Origin: Lacihabitans sp. CS3-21
GTDB lineage: Bacteria; Bacteroidota; Bacteroidia; Cytophagales; Spirosomataceae
Direction: 5' to 3'
DNA length: 64,000 nt
Assembly: GCF_024343675.1 (NCBI RefSeq)
Contig: NZ_RJUD01000097.1
Span: forward strand, 1 to 64,000
Shown here: positions 28,605 to 38,669 of the stretch, piece after piece
How positions within the stretch are numbered: position 1 is the stretch's first letter
How the letters are laid out: each line of letters begins with the position of its first letter
Notes under the pieces: model-generated
Seen by the model: only the letters and a program-made list of their open reading frames with translations
Database searches by the model: none
What the model was told of the DNA's origin: nothing
Program-made: the position numbers and the translations under genes

Positions 28605-29621
28605 TTAGTGATGCGTATCTCTTTCGGAAATAAGTCTTAAATATTCAAAACTTTTCTCAAATTTCACTCTTTCTTTCCAAATGGTATTGCAAAAGGATCT
28701 GTTTCTGATTCTATTCAGTTCTTTTTGAGAAAAATCTGGTGCTGGTAGAAATTGGAAGGGGTCTTTAATCCATAAAGCTACTTTTTTTCCGATCCAATTA
28801 AACCACCAGTTTTTCCGCAGTTTGTTCAGCAAAGACCTGTTGCCTTTCGATTCTTCGTATAAAATTTTGTAAGGTAAAGTAAATACATCGGCTTCTCCAA
28901 AGCCCTCAAACATACGTGTTAAACGGTCCCAGGTGATTCGGTGTGAAGCGGTGAAGTGTTTGAATGTTAATAAGTTAGAATAGAATATTTTATAACCCAA
29001 TAATCGCGTAATGTAACACATTTCGCTATCTGCACCTGCCGATTGTTTGTTACCCACTCTTCCTTCAAGAAAAGGTTTCCAGTCAAGTTTGAAAAGGTTG
29101 TCATAGATTTTTCTTCTTACACAAAGTCCAGCTCCTGGCACGATGGCACTGTCGGTAATATCCACAAAATCGCCTTCATAGAGTTTTCCAATTGCGAATG
29201 CGTGCTGATTTCTAAAGAACCAATCTGGTGGTGTTGACTCAAACTCGCCAGTTCCTGCACAACCTATCAACCCAATTTCAGGGTTCTCAAAGTAGCTATT
29301 TATCTTGAAAATCCAATCCTCATCCACCCAATTGTCATCATCAACGATGCTCAAAATGGCATATTTGGCTGCTTGAATACCTCTTTTACGGGCATGAGCT
29401 TCTCCTATAGTTTCTTCTAATAAAACATTGAGTGGCACGATTGGTTTTTCGGCCCAAGTTTTGTTTGCAACAGCTGAGGTTTGGTCAGTAGAGTTATTGT
29501 CAACGAGTATTACTTCCCAAGCAATATTCTCAGTATGTTTCTGATTTTGAAGATGCTTAAGCGTGGTGGAAATTACTTTTTCACTGTTGAAGCAAGCAAT
29601 TATGACAGAAATACCATTCAT
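28605..29621 (-). CDS. Glycosyltransferase family 2
   Basis: A GT-A fold transferase of about 338 residues. The ATG at 29621 is preferred over the frame's first codon (29651), because it lies 1 bp after the stop of the upstream gene and gives MNGISVIIACFN, the classic GT2 start. It shows DNNSTDQTS, the DxD-type IVDDDNWV, CAGTGEFES, and a C-terminal region with several tryptophans. It probably adds a sugar to a surface polysaccharide or O-unit. The acceptor cannot be told. It forms an operon with the genes on both sides. Confidence 0.88.
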   Translation of the reverse strand: MNGISVIIACFNSEKVISTTLKHLQNQKHTENIAWEVILVDNNSTDQTSAVANKTWAEKPIVPLNVLLEETIGEAHARKRGIQAAKYAILSIVDDDNWVDEDWIFKINSYFENPEIGLIGCAGTGEFESTPPDWFFRNQHAFAIGKLYEGDFVDITDSAIVPGAGLCVRRKIYDNLFKLDWKPFLEGRVGNKQSAGADSEMCYITRLLGYKIFYSNLLTFKHFTASHRITWDRLTRMFEGFGEADVFTLPYKILYEESKGNRSLLNKLRKNWWFNWIGKKVALWIKDPFQFLPAPDFSQKELNRIRNRSFCNTIWKERVKFEKSFEYLRLISERDTHH

Positions 29622-29622
29622 A

Positions 29623-30501
29623 TTATTTGCCAAAAAGTTTGAAAAAAGCAAAATAGGCTTTCACTTCAAACGGCATTTTTTGTAACACCGTCTCTTTGTC
29701 AACGTTTTCAGAAAGGAAAAGCTTTTTAGTCCAAAAGAGCATAGTTTTTCTCTTTTTTGTCCATGATATTGGATAGTTTTTGAAAATAGTTAGGGCAATT
29801 TTTATGCCTTCTATAAATTGTAAACCGTCCCTCTCAGATTTAAACGATACGTTGTTTGGGTGCCTTCTGAAGAAATTTAATCGTTTTCCAATCCGCTTTA
29901 CCTGAACATTTGAGATGATCTGTACCCAGAATAGCCAATCTCCAGTATATTTGAACTGACTAATTTGTGAAAAATTCACTTTTTTTATCAATTCTTTTCT
30001 AAAAACTGCAGAGCTTGCATTATAAATTAAGTTTCCTGCCAGAAATTCGTTTTGAATCAGTTGGTTACCTTGCCAAAAATCCTCCTCTGATTCATGTTCG
30101 GGTTCTAGTATTTTATTTCCTTTCTCGTCTATCCAAAATGAAGGACAGAAAGCCACACCCACTTTGGAGTCATTGTCTAAAATTGCGATGAGTTCAGTCA
30201 GGAAACGCTTGTCTGCAATGTCATCACTTTCTGCAATCCAAACATATTCTCCTTTTGCCCTTTGTAAACCTTTTTCCCACTGAATAAATGTCGAGCCAGA
30301 GTTCTGGTCATTAATGACAAATTCTTTTATACGTGAATCTGTTAGGAATTTTCTAATGTTTTCTGGGCTTTTGTCCTTCGAAGCATCGTCAAGAATAATG
30401 AGTTCAAAGTCTCTAAAGTCTTGATTAAGAATACTTTCTATTCTTTCCTCTATGTAGTCTTGGTGGTTATAGTTGGGAAGTATTACGGTTACTTTTGGCA
30501 T
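29623..30501 (-). CDS. Glycosyltransferase family 2
   Basis: 292 residues. MPKVTVILPNYNHQDYIEERI, LDDASKDKSPE and the DxD-like IAESDDIAD are typical of GT2 enzymes using nucleotide sugars. The C-terminus has FRRHPNNVSF, a motif common in O-antigen or capsule transferases. It is followed directly by another GT2 gene and preceded, after 126 bp, by the FkbM gene. It likely belongs to the same glycan assembly pathway. Confidence 0.88.
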   Translation of the reverse strand: MPKVTVILPNYNHQDYIEERIESILNQDFRDFELIILDDASKDKSPENIRKFLTDSRIKEFVINDQNSGSTFIQWEKGLQRAKGEYVWIAESDDIADKRFLTELIAILDNDSKVGVAFCPSFWIDEKGNKILEPEHESEEDFWQGNQLIQNEFLAGNLIYNASSAVFRKELIKKVNFSQISQFKYTGDWLFWVQIISNVQVKRIGKRLNFFRRHPNNVSFKSERDGLQFIEGIKIALTIFKNYPISWTKKRKTMLFWTKKLFLSENVDKETVLQKMPFEVKAYFAFFKLFGK

Positions 30502-30627
30502 TAATTCTGGTTTTTATACTCCTTTATTATAAAATCATGAAATAAGAATTCCAGATTTTTAATTATTTACAAAAATATACAATAATGTTTGATTAAAAAA
30601 TGAAAACACAAATGCTAATTGACCAGT

Positions 30628-31365
30628 TTACCAGCCTTGATTGAATCGTAATGGACTGTTTTCTAACACAAAACATATATCAAGTTGTCCAAGAGCTTTA
30701 TCCATAGGTCGGTTTGCAAAGCCAGCAAAATCGTAAATAACGTATCCGTGTTTGACCATAAAATCAATGATTTCATGCAATAATGGCTGATTGGGAGAAA
30801 ATCTAAACAGTGATGCCTCCAAAATAAAAATATCGGTTTTCCCTAGTATTTTTTTTGCTCCTTTAAGTACTTCAATTTCAAAGCCTTGAACATCTATTTT
30901 GCAAATATTCGGTATTGGCATTTTTTTGCTTTCTATCAAAGAATCTACCGTGTAAATGGGTACTTTTCTTTGCTTTTTGCCACTTTCTTCGCCTTCAGGT
31001 AAAAGAAAAGATGAGCCTGCAAAGTCGTCCCAAACACTTAATGTTAATTCGCCATTTTCGGCACCTGCACCACCCTGAAACCATGCCCCTTTGTGGTTTT
31101 TCAAAAAGTTTTCGATGTAGGGCTTCATTTCGTCTTGTGGTTCTATCATATAGTACGTAGCCTCAGGAAAAATATCAGAAGTCATCAGACTCCAATCGGC
31201 CTTATGAGCACCAATATCTAAAATATTATTTACTAAGGCACCTCTGTTTTTGATTCCTTTTAGGAAAAGAATCATATCGCCTGAAATGCTATTTTTGCTC
31301 AGTACGTGGTACCCAAATTTATGGGCTAGGTTCTGTACAAGGTCTTTTATTTTTTTCGCAATCAT
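30628..31365 (-). CDS. FkbM family methyltransferase
   Basis: 245 residues. It has the SAM-binding motif NILDIGAHKADWS (about residues 47-59), MIEPQDEM, and the FkbM motif CKIDVQGFEIEVLKGA (about 160-175). FkbM enzymes O-methylate sugars or secondary metabolites, and in glycan clusters they typically modify a sugar residue. Its start overlaps the stop of the WbsX gene upstream by 4 bp, so the two are translationally coupled. Confidence 0.88.
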   Translation of the reverse strand: MIAKKIKDLVQNLAHKFGYHVLSKNSISGDMILFLKGIKNRGALVNNILDIGAHKADWSLMTSDIFPEATYYMIEPQDEMKPYIENFLKNHKGAWFQGGAGAENGELTLSVWDDFAGSSFLLPEGEESGKKQRKVPIYTVDSLIESKKMPIPNICKIDVQGFEIEVLKGAKKILGKTDIFILEASLFRFSPNQPLLHEIIDFMVKHGYVIYDFAGFANRPMDKALGQLDICFVLENSPLRFNQGW

Positions 31366-32444
31366 TTATAAATGCTTAAAATGTCTTTTGTTTTTTCTAA
31401 AAATGCCCGTTTCCATTTTCTGTCGGGCTCTAAGTGATTTCCTTCAGCCCACTCGTTCCATGCGTTGATGAACAAGAAATTCTCTTCATCAGAATAGACT
31501 TCTGCTTTTACACAAGTATCTTTTAACCAATCTCCATATAGTTCGGGGGTGGCGTCGGTCATGATGAAAGCATTATTTTTCCTCCTTGCACTGTTGTCCC
31601 ATCCCGGAACTACACAATGAAAATGCTTATTTGGCGGGCATTTTTTCGCTTTCATCCGTTTCGTAACTTCTTTGAAGTCAATCTTCCTGTAAGTTTTCCC
31701 CAAAGAAAATTTATTCTTGATTCTGTCCCACAAATTCGGAACAATTTCTAAGTTTTTCCAGTCCGGTTGCCATTCAATCACCACATCAAACCCTAATTCC
31801 TCAGCATCCGGTATATAATTTGAGGAGGTTTTGATTCCGCCCAAATAAATATCTTTGAAACCATGTTTTTTTACTTCGTTTCTCCAAATCTGAATCGTTT
31901 CTTTCAAATCAGGAATAATGTGGGCATTGTAAAATAGGAAAAATGGTTTTCCGTCAATTTTTATATATCTGTCGTCTTTGAATTCGTTCTCGCAAAGATA
32001 TTTTGCATGGGCTGCATGATCCTCTGCATTATACTTTTGCTCTATCAATACCTCTTTGTCTTGCCCATCCCAACGCCTCGACCAATTTTCGTTTGCCCAA
32101 GCCAACATAAAAGGGAAGTTGGGTTTTTGGCTTGTAAGTATCTTATTTATAGGGGTCTCTAGTAGCCTTTTGCCATTAAACCAATAATGGTAAAAACAGA
32201 AACCAGAAATGTTGTGTTCCTCTGCCAGGTTGGCTTGGTCTATCAAAGTTTGAAGCAAACGCATGTCATAAAAACCCAAATCTGCTGGCAAATGTGGCTG
32301 ATAATGTCCTTTAAAACTTGGTCGTGCTTTGGTCACGTTGGTCCATTCTGTAAAACCTTTTCCCCACCATAAATCGTTCTCAGGAAATGGGTGAAACTGG
32401 GGTAAAACTACGGCTAAGGCTCTTAATTTTTTCTTTGCTGACAC
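31362..32444 (-). CDS. WbsX/GH99-like glycan enzyme, copy 1
   Basis: 360 residues of the glycosyltransferase WbsX (GH99-like) family found in O-antigen and rhamnan clusters. Visible: LPQFHPFPENDLWWGKGF, EWTNVTKA, HLPADLGFYDMR, FCFYHYWFNGKRLLE, ANENWSRRWDG, INAWNEWAEGNHLEPD. The start appears to be GTG at 32444; no ATG or TTG occurs between it and an in-frame stop at about 32552. It is closely related to the protein at 47827-48897 across its full length. Hydrolase versus transferase activity is unsettled for the family. Confidence 0.85.
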   Translation of the reverse strand: MSAKKKLRALAVVLPQFHPFPENDLWWGKGFTEWTNVTKARPSFKGHYQPHLPADLGFYDMRLLQTLIDQANLAEEHNISGFCFYHYWFNGKRLLETPINKILTSQKPNFPFMLAWANENWSRRWDGQDKEVLIEQKYNAEDHAAHAKYLCENEFKDDRYIKIDGKPFFLFYNAHIIPDLKETIQIWRNEVKKHGFKDIYLGGIKTSSNYIPDAEELGFDVVIEWQPDWKNLEIVPNLWDRIKNKFSLGKTYRKIDFKEVTKRMKAKKCPPNKHFHCVVPGWDNSARRKNNAFIMTDATPELYGDWLKDTCVKAEVYSDEENFLFINAWNEWAEGNHLEPDRKWKRAFLEKTKDILSIYK

Positions 32445-32520
32445 ACGAAATGGTTTATGGTCTCTCTTCCAAAATACAAATTTAAGATAAAACGTCTTAT
32501 AAACTTTTGATTTGGACCAA

Positions 32521-32928
32521 TTAGGCTTTGTTTTTTTCTTGACAGAGCTCTATTAGCACACTGTTGGTGGTTTTTGGATGTAAAAAACACACTAGTTTAT
32601 TGTCTGCTCCGTTTTTGGGTTCGGTATTTAATAATGTAAAACCTTCAGCTTCTAGTCTTTTCATTTCTGCCCAAATATCTTCCACCTCAAATGCAATATG
32701 GTGGATTCCTTCTCCTTTTTTATCTATAAATTTGGCAATGGGACTTTCAGTATGCGTTGCTTCGAGTAATTCTATTTTGGAGTCTGCCAATTGGAAAAAG
32801 GAAGTTTTTACGCCTTCTGAAACTACTTCTTCTTCTTTGTAGTGTGGTTTATTAAATATTTTGCTAAATATTTCATTAGAAATTTCGAGGTTTTTCACTG
32901 CAATACCAATATGTTCTATTTTTAGCAT
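32521..32928 (-). CDS. mce: Methylmalonyl-CoA epimerase
   Basis: A 135-residue VOC-fold protein that interconverts (R)- and (S)-methylmalonyl-CoA in propionate metabolism. The motifs fit: IEHIGIAVKNLE (metal His7), SKIELLEAT (Glu), GEGIHHIAFEVEDI (metal His), and NSVLIELCQ (metal/catalytic Glu). The gene lies divergently from mutS. The glycan genes downstream start 76 bp after its stop and may share its promoter, although they are unrelated in function. A -7-like TAAATTTG lies at 32976-32969. Confidence 0.92.
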   Translation of the reverse strand: MLKIEHIGIAVKNLEISNEIFSKIFNKPHYKEEEVVSEGVKTSFFQLADSKIELLEATHTESPIAKFIDKKGEGIHHIAFEVEDIWAEMKRLEAEGFTLLNTEPKNGADNKLVCFLHPKTTNSVLIELCQEKNKA

Positions 32929-32968
32929 ATTTGATTATTATTTTCGGTGTTTAAGGTCTATTTTCGAA

Positions 32969-32986
32969 CAAATTTATATAATTTTG
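32969..32986. promoter_or_regulatory. Overlapping divergent -7 elements for mce and mutS
   Basis: TAAATTTG on the minus strand (32976-32969) points to mce and TAATTTTG on the plus strand (32979-32986) points to mutS. Both match TAnnTTTG and they are back to back 2 bp apart, so the polymerases would compete. Good -33 boxes are not seen. Confidence 0.4.
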
Positions 32987-33030
32987 AGGTGAGTAAATCT
33001 ATCTATAAGTATTATATTTTGTAAAAAAAC

Positions 33031-35646
33031 ATGGCAAAACCCGCCGCCCCAAAAGAAACTCCACTCTCAAAACAGTACAACCAGATAAAAGTTAAATACC
33101 CTGGAGCGATGCTGCTTTTCCGGGTAGGTGATTTTTACGAAACTTTTGGTGAGGATGCAATCAAGGCTTCAAAAATTTTGGGGATTGTTCTTACTAGAAG
33201 AAACAACGGTGGAGCTCATGAAGAGTTGGCTGGTTTTCCACATCATTCACTGGATAATTATTTACCGAAACTCGTAAGGGCTGGTCAACGGGTAGCCATT
33301 TGTGACCAACTCGAAGACCCAAGTCAAGCAAAAGGAATTGTAAAAAGAGGAGTGACAGAATTGGTAACTCCAGGAGTTTCGTACAACGATAATGTACTCG
33401 ATTTGAAGCATAATAATTATTTAGCTTCTGTTCATTTTGCTGCTGAAGACTACATGGGCGTGGCTTTTTTGGATATTTCTACAGGAGAATTTTTTACTAC
33501 TGAAGGCTCAGTGGCTTACATTGATAAGCTCATTCAAGGTTTTAGTCCAGCTGAGATTTTATATTGTAAAAAACACAAATTGAAATTTGAAGCCTTATTT
33601 GGCGACAAATACAATACCTATACTTTTGACGATTGGGCGTATTCTTTTGACTTCGCTCACAACCTTTTGACTGGACATTTCAAAACCAACTCATTAAAAG
33701 GGTTTGGGATAGAAAATCTCAAAGAAGGTGTAACTGCAGCCGGAGTTATTTTGCAATATTTGGCTGATACAGAACACCGTGATATCAACCATGTAAGTAG
33801 TTTAACCCGATTAGATGAAGAAAAATATGTGTGGTTGGACAGATTTACCATTAGAAATTTAGAATTAATTTATGCCCAGTTTGAAGGTGGCGTGCCTTTG
33901 ATTGATATTTTAGATTATACGTATACGCCGATGGGAGCTAGGCTCCTCCGTAAATGGATGGTGTTGCCGCTTAAAGAGAAGAAGCCTATAGAAGAGCGGC
34001 TCGATACGGTAGAAATGTTTCTCAAAGACGAGGATATTTTGACAGATTTGAGCCAAGTACTCAAGCCAATTGGCGATTTAGAGCGTTTGGTGTCTAAGGT
34101 TGCGGTAAGAAGAATCAGTCCTAGGGAATTGGTTCAACTCAAAAGAGCATTGTTGCAAATAGAACCTATAAAGGAGCTTTTGGGTAAAAAGACACATGAA
34201 AATAAAGTCTTAGAGAAGTATATTAACCAGTTGAGCGATTGTAAGTTTTTGATAGAAAAAATTACAACAGAACTTAGAGATGATGCCCCAAATTTGAGCA
34301 ATCAGGGTGGCATGATTTGTACGGGAGTTGATGATGCTTTGGACGAACTACACAAAATTGCATTTTCGGGAAAAGACTATTTGGTGGATTTGCAGAATCG
34401 TGAGTCTGAACGGACGGGTATTCCTTCTTTGAAAATTGCTTTTAACAAGGTATTTGGGTATTATTTGGAAGTGTCCAATGCCCATAAGAATAAAGTGCCT
34501 ATCGAATGGATTCGTAAACAGACCCTGGTAAATGCCGAAAGATATATAACGGAGGAGCTCAAGATTTACGAAGAGAAAATATTAACTGCTGAGAGTAAAA
34601 TATTTGAGATTGAATTCAAGATTTTTAATGATTTGGTCATAACGGCCTCTGAATTTGTGGCACAGATTCAGCAAAATGCAAGGGTGATTTCCACCATAGA
34701 TGCTTTGCTGTCTTTTGCTCACGTGGCCAAGAAAAACAAATATTGTAAGCCAAAAGTGACTGAGGATAAGGCCATTGATATAAAAGATGGCAGGCATCCT
34801 GTTATTGAGCAACAGCTCCCATTGGGCGAAAGCTATGTGCCGAATGATATTTTCTTGGATGACCAAGACCAGCAAATTATAATCATCACCGGCCCCAATA
34901 TGGCGGGTAAATCTGCACTTTTGCGTCAAACAGCCCTGATAGTTTTGATGACCCAAATCGGTTCTTATGTTCCTGCTTCTTCGGCAGAGATCGGACTTGT
35001 AGATAAGATTTTTACCAGAGTGGGGGCAAGCGATAACCTTTCAAGAGGCGAAAGTACTTTCATGGTTGAGATGATTGAAACGTCCTCCATTTTGAATAAT
35101 CTCAGCGATAGAAGTTTGGTCATTATGGACGAAATTGGCCGTGGTACCAGTACCTATGATGGTGTAAGTATAGCCTGGAGTATTGCCGAATACCTGCACA
35201 ATCATGCCAAATTTAAGCCTTGGACCCTTTTTGCAACGCATTATCACGAGCTCAACCAATTGACGGAAGATTTTAAACGCATCAAGAATTTCAATGTTTC
35301 AGTTAAAGAATTAAATGGGAAAGTGGTGTTTTTGAGGAAACTTAAAGAAGGTGGCAGCGAGCATAGTTTTGGTATTCACGTAGCTCAGATAGCGGGTATG
35401 CCGCAGTCGGTGGTTTTGAGGGCCAACGAAATTCTGCATCACCTCGAAAAAGACCATATCAAAGAAAAAAATAAGGAAAAGATTAAAGAAGCACCCAAAA
35501 ACAACTTTCAGTTGAGCTTTTTTGATCCTGTAGATCCAATAGGAGAGGAATTGAAAACAAAATTGACGGAGCTGGATGTGGACACCATGTCGCCAATAGA
35601 AGCTTTATTGAAATTGAATGAGTTGCGAAGAATGTTGGTGAAATAA
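33031..35646 (+). CDS. mutS: DNA mismatch repair protein MutS
   Basis: 871 residues, the normal length. The N-terminal mismatch-binding domain has the Phe-x-Glu signature in [13 protein letters not shown] (residues 31-43). The ABC ATPase domain has the Walker [14 protein letters not shown] (from about residue 621), [14 protein letters not shown], Walker [16 protein letters not shown], and FATHYHEL. It recognises base mismatches and small loops and recruits MutL. The C-terminus has a [13 protein letters not shown] motif typical of the dimer/tetramer region. It is a stand-alone gene transcribed away from mce. Confidence 0.98.
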   Translation: MAKPAAPKETPLSKQYNQIKVKYPGAMLLFRVGDFYETFGEDAIKASKILGIVLTRRNNGGAHEELAGFPHHSLDNYLPKLVRAGQRVAICDQLEDPSQAKGIVKRGVTELVTPGVSYNDNVLDLKHNNYLASVHFAAEDYMGVAFLDISTGEFFTTEGSVAYIDKLIQGFSPAEILYCKKHKLKFEALFGDKYNTYTFDDWAYSFDFAHNLLTGHFKTNSLKGFGIENLKEGVTAAGVILQYLADTEHRDINHVSSLTRLDEEKYVWLDRFTIRNLELIYAQFEGGVPLIDILDYTYTPMGARLLRKWMVLPLKEKKPIEERLDTVEMFLKDEDILTDLSQVLKPIGDLERLVSKVAVRRISPRELVQLKRALLQIEPIKELLGKKTHENKVLEKYINQLSDCKFLIEKITTELRDDAPNLSNQGGMICTGVDDALDELHKIAFSGKDYLVDLQNRESERTGIPSLKIAFNKVFGYYLEVSNAHKNKVPIEWIRKQTLVNAERYITEELKIYEEKILTAESKIFEIEFKIFNDLVITASEFVAQIQQNARVISTIDALLSFAHVAKKNKYCKPKVTEDKAIDIKDGRHPVIEQQLPLGESYVPNDIFLDDQDQQIIIITGPNMAGKSALLRQTALIVLMTQIGSYVPASSAEIGLVDKIFTRVGASDNLSRGESTFMVEMIETSSILNNLSDRSLVIMDEIGRGTSTYDGVSIAWSIAEYLHNHAKFKPWTLFATHYHELNQLTEDFKRIKNFNVSVKELNGKVVFLRKLKEGGSEHSFGIHVAQIAGMPQSVVLRANEILHHLEKDHIKEKNKEKIKEAPKNNFQLSFFDPVDPIGEELKTKLTELDVDTMSPIEALLKLNELRRMLVK

Positions 35647-35684
35647 TAGAGCCTCATTTATATATAATGAGTTTGAGGAAAATT

Positions 35685-35810
35685 TTATTTGTCCTCTAAA
35701 GAATCATATTCTGAATCTTCATAATCCGAAAAGTCGAAATCTTCGGGACTTAACATTTCGTCTTGGTATTCTACATAATTCATTGAATTATGATTTGACT
35801 GATTTTGCAT
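35685..35810 (-). CDS. Small highly acidic protein (41 aa)
   Basis: An open frame of 41 codons: MQNQSNHNSMNYVEYQDEML then SPEDFDFSDYEDSEYDSLED and a final K. It has 13 Asp/Glu and only one Lys, with aromatic residues spaced through an acidic tail. The frame begins with ATG and fills most of the gap between mutS and the M1 peptidase. It has no signal peptide, membrane helix or cysteine. I do not recognise it. Acidic mini-proteins of this kind can bind basic surfaces or mimic DNA, but nothing here proves that. It could be a chance frame, although the composition looks selected. Confidence 0.5.
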   Translation of the reverse strand: MQNQSNHNSMNYVEYQDEMLSPEDFDFSDYEDSEYDSLEDK

Positions 35811-35912
35811 AATAGCTTTGTATGTTTTATTATACAAATTTCAGCATAAGATTGCATATCAACCTTAAAAGCCCAATTATCAAATTGTTAAATATATTTT
35901 ATAAGCTAATGT

Positions 35913-37835
35913 CTAGTTTTTTATAAAAGCCAATGTTTTACTTTCATTCTCTCCAATTAGTTTCAAAAAGTAAGTACCAGAAGTCAAAAACTTAATGTCT
36001 AATTTTGTTGAACTTGGTGAAATTTCTTTAATTTTTTGCCCATTTAAAGTCAAGATTTCAATACTTTTCAGGTTTTTAAGGTTGTGTTTTATTTCAATAA
36101 ATTCTGTGGAAGGATTTGGGAAAATTTGCAGATTTTCAGTATTAAATTCATTTGCCGTTATGCCCCCCATATTTATTAAGTCTTTCATTATGAAGTTGTT
36201 TGGGTCAAATATTACATTTTTTACTTTTTCCTTTAAGTTAAGGATTTCAAACGACTGAGTAATTTCATTTTGAAAGAAAGTCTGCATCATTTCTTTGCCA
36301 GATTCCAATATTATTTTAAACTCAATTGGCATTTTAAAAAATGTTGGATTGGTATTGAGTTTCTGTTGACTGATGTTAATTTTTAGTCTGTCAGATTGTG
36401 TTTGGGTATAATCAAAAGTATACCTTGGATAAGAGATCCCATAAATCCATTCGTCAAAAAAGTATTTCAGGTCTTGACTGCTGGTTTTTTCTGCAATCTT
36501 TTTGAAATCATCTATTGTGGCAGCCTTATGTGCAAACTCTGAATTTTGGTAATTTTTCAATGATTGGAAGAAAAGTGAATCGCCCATTACACCCCGCAAC
36601 ATGTGTAACACCACAGCTCCTTTGCCATAAGTAAGTCCATAATCAAAAATTAGATTTTCATTCAACGGGTTGGAAATATAAATGGGCTCTGTGATTTTTT
36701 TTGCCCTTGTCACATGATCATTGATGTTTTCAAAATAGGCATCTTTTCCATATTTATGTTCCTGAAAAAGTGCTTCAGCGTAAGAGGCAAAGGCTTCATT
36801 TACAAAAATATCTGACCAAGTTTTGCAAGTAATTTTATCGCCAAACCACTGGTGTGCGAGTTCATGGGCTATCAAATCTTCCGAAAAGCCGCCCATGGAA
36901 CTTACTGTTTGGTGTTCCATACCACCCCCAAAGTTGCACATGGCATGACCGTATTTTTCATCCATAAATGGATATTCTCCAAACAAATCAGAAAAGAACT
37001 TGAGGATGTCTGTAGTCTGATCCAGTTGATTTTTTACAGCTGTGCTAAGCGATTCAGGATAGATATAATGATCAACAGGCATTTTTTTTCCATTATAACT
37101 AAAGCTGCTTTGGTAAAGCTGGTAATTTGAACAAGCAATCGAAATCAGGTAATGAGCAATGGGATGAGCGTTTTTCCATTGATAGGTTTTTGTACCATCC
37201 GCATGGGCTATTGTGCCTTTTTGAAGGCCATTGGACACTGAAACGAAACTTGCAGGTAATGTAATCCAAACCTCAGTGCTATCAATTTTGTCGGCTGGGT
37301 CGTCTTTGCATGGCCACCAGTCTGGTGCCCCGTAGGGTTCACTCAAAGTCCACACCACCGGTGATTTGGCGTTTCCATGTGTAGAAATGCTAAAACTTCC
37401 GAACGCAGAGCTGCGTGGAGTACCTCTGTAAAATATCTCTAAATTTTGTGAATCCCCTATTTTAAGCGACTTATCTAAGCTTATATTTACTTTATTAGAT
37501 ATTTGGCTAAATGTCAATTTCTTATTTGAAGCAATTACGGAATCTACTTTCATGCTATTGTTGAGGTCGAAACTGCAGGTGTTTATATTAGTTAGTGCTT
37601 TAAAACTTGTTTCCACGCTTCCCGACAAAAATCTGGTATTGTGGTTAATATTTAGTTTTATTCTGTGAAAAGTGACATCTATATTTTGGTCTCCAGGATA
37701 GGTAAATCTTGCTTGGCTCTTTGCGTTTTTTAGACTAGTTTTTTTATAAAAAGAGCAAGACTCTCCATTCATTTTTTGACCGAAAGACTCCAAAATTATA
37801 AAGAAAATTAGGTGGACTAAGATTACTTTTTTCAT
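35913..37835 (-). CDS. M1 family metallo-aminopeptidase with type IX type A sorting domain
   Basis: 640 residues. Signal peptide (VHLIFFIILESFGQ). M1 fold: substrate motif GGGMEHQTVSS, zinc motif HELAHQWFGD with the distal Glu in VNEAFASYAE, and the catalytic Tyr in YGKGAVVLHMLR. The last ~75 residues (IFPNPSTEFIEI, IEILTLNGQKIKEI, LTSGTYFLKL) form a type A T9SS C-terminal domain, so the enzyme is exported to the surface or medium and the tail is removed. It would trim peptides for nutrition. The GMEH in place of GAMEN is common in this bacterial subgroup. Confidence 0.92.
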   Translation of the reverse strand: MKKVILVHLIFFIILESFGQKMNGESCSFYKKTSLKNAKSQARFTYPGDQNIDVTFHRIKLNINHNTRFLSGSVETSFKALTNINTCSFDLNNSMKVDSVIASNKKLTFSQISNKVNISLDKSLKIGDSQNLEIFYRGTPRSSAFGSFSISTHGNAKSPVVWTLSEPYGAPDWWPCKDDPADKIDSTEVWITLPASFVSVSNGLQKGTIAHADGTKTYQWKNAHPIAHYLISIACSNYQLYQSSFSYNGKKMPVDHYIYPESLSTAVKNQLDQTTDILKFFSDLFGEYPFMDEKYGHAMCNFGGGMEHQTVSSMGGFSEDLIAHELAHQWFGDKITCKTWSDIFVNEAFASYAEALFQEHKYGKDAYFENINDHVTRAKKITEPIYISNPLNENLIFDYGLTYGKGAVVLHMLRGVMGDSLFFQSLKNYQNSEFAHKAATIDDFKKIAEKTSSQDLKYFFDEWIYGISYPRYTFDYTQTQSDRLKINISQQKLNTNPTFFKMPIEFKIILESGKEMMQTFFQNEITQSFEILNLKEKVKNVIFDPNNFIMKDLINMGGITANEFNTENLQIFPNPSTEFIEIKHNLKNLKSIEILTLNGQKIKEISPSSTKLDIKFLTSGTYFLKLIGENESKTLAFIKN

Positions 37836-38034
37836 TTGTTTGTTACATAATCAACAAATATAAGGTGTCAATGACTTTTGTAGTTAATTTATGAAATTGA
37901 ATTTGTTGGAAAAATCGTATTTACCTTAAATTTAAAGAATAGGATCAATTCTAAAAGAAGTTTGTCGGTGGAAACTTTGTTCATGCATATGACTTAATTT
38001 TTCTATTTAATTGAAAATAATTTTAATCTTATAC

Positions 38035-38065
38035 AAAAAAAGCCCGTTTTTTAATCGGGCTTTTT
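38035..38065 (-). terminator. Terminator after frr
   Basis: On the minus strand, AAAAAGCCCG pairs with CGGGCTTTTT (plus-strand arms 38037-38046 and 38056-38065) around a 9-nt loop, followed by a T-run. It lies 22 bp past the frr stop. Confidence 0.85.
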
Positions 38066-38087
38066 AACGAGGTCATATTTGTTAAAA

Positions 38088-38648
38088 CTATACCTGCATA
38101 ATATCTGTTTCTTTTGCGGCAAACATCTGGTCGGTTTTGTCTATAAACTGGTTGGTGAGTTTTTGAACTTTTTCTTCCCCCATTTTTATGGCGTCTTCAG
38201 ACACACCGTCGTTTTTAAGTTTCTTCAGGTCGTCGTTGGTTTCTTGACGCACCTTTCTGATATTGACTTTGGCCACTTCTATTTCTTGTTTTACTTTCTT
38301 TACCAAATCTCTACGACGCTCTTCAGTAAGTGGCGGTACGTTTAATCTGATGGTTTCCCCGTCATTGGCAGGATTCAGGCCCACGTTGGAGTTGATAATC
38401 GCTCTTTCGATGTCGCCAATGGTTTTTCTTTCGAAAGGTTTTAATTGAATGGTACGTGCATCAGGCGTGGTGATAGACGACACTTGGGCGATGGGTGTCA
38501 TGATGCCGTAATATTCTACTTGGATGCCGTCTAGCATGTTTGTACTTGCCTTGCCAGCACGTATTTTCGATAATTCTATTTGGGTGTGTTTCATGGCTCT
38601 TTCCATCGAATCCTGAGCCATATCCAACAATAAATCTATTTCTTCCAT
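38088..38648 (-). CDS. frr: Ribosome recycling factor
   Basis: 186 residues, standard length. It splits post-termination ribosomes with EF-G. Family blocks are visible: HTQIELSKIRAGKAST, YYGIMTPIAQVSSI, DARTIQLKPFE, LNVPPLTEERRRDLVKKVK, IRKVRQETNDDLKKLKNDG. It lies 21 bp downstream of pyrH and is followed by a terminator; pyrH-frr order is widespread in bacteria. Confidence 0.98.
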   Translation of the reverse strand: MEEIDLLLDMAQDSMERAMKHTQIELSKIRAGKASTNMLDGIQVEYYGIMTPIAQVSSITTPDARTIQLKPFERKTIGDIERAIINSNVGLNPANDGETIRLNVPPLTEERRRDLVKKVKQEIEVAKVNIRKVRQETNDDLKKLKNDGVSEDAIKMGEEKVQKLTNQFIDKTDQMFAAKETDIMQV

Positions 38649-38669
38649 TTTCTACAAGTAAATTATTTC

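Noticed and set aside
36850-37000. GGMEH in place of GAMEN in the M1 peptidase as an unusual active site
   Set aside because: This variant is common in the bacterial M1 subgroup to which the protein belongs, and the zinc and catalytic residues are all present.
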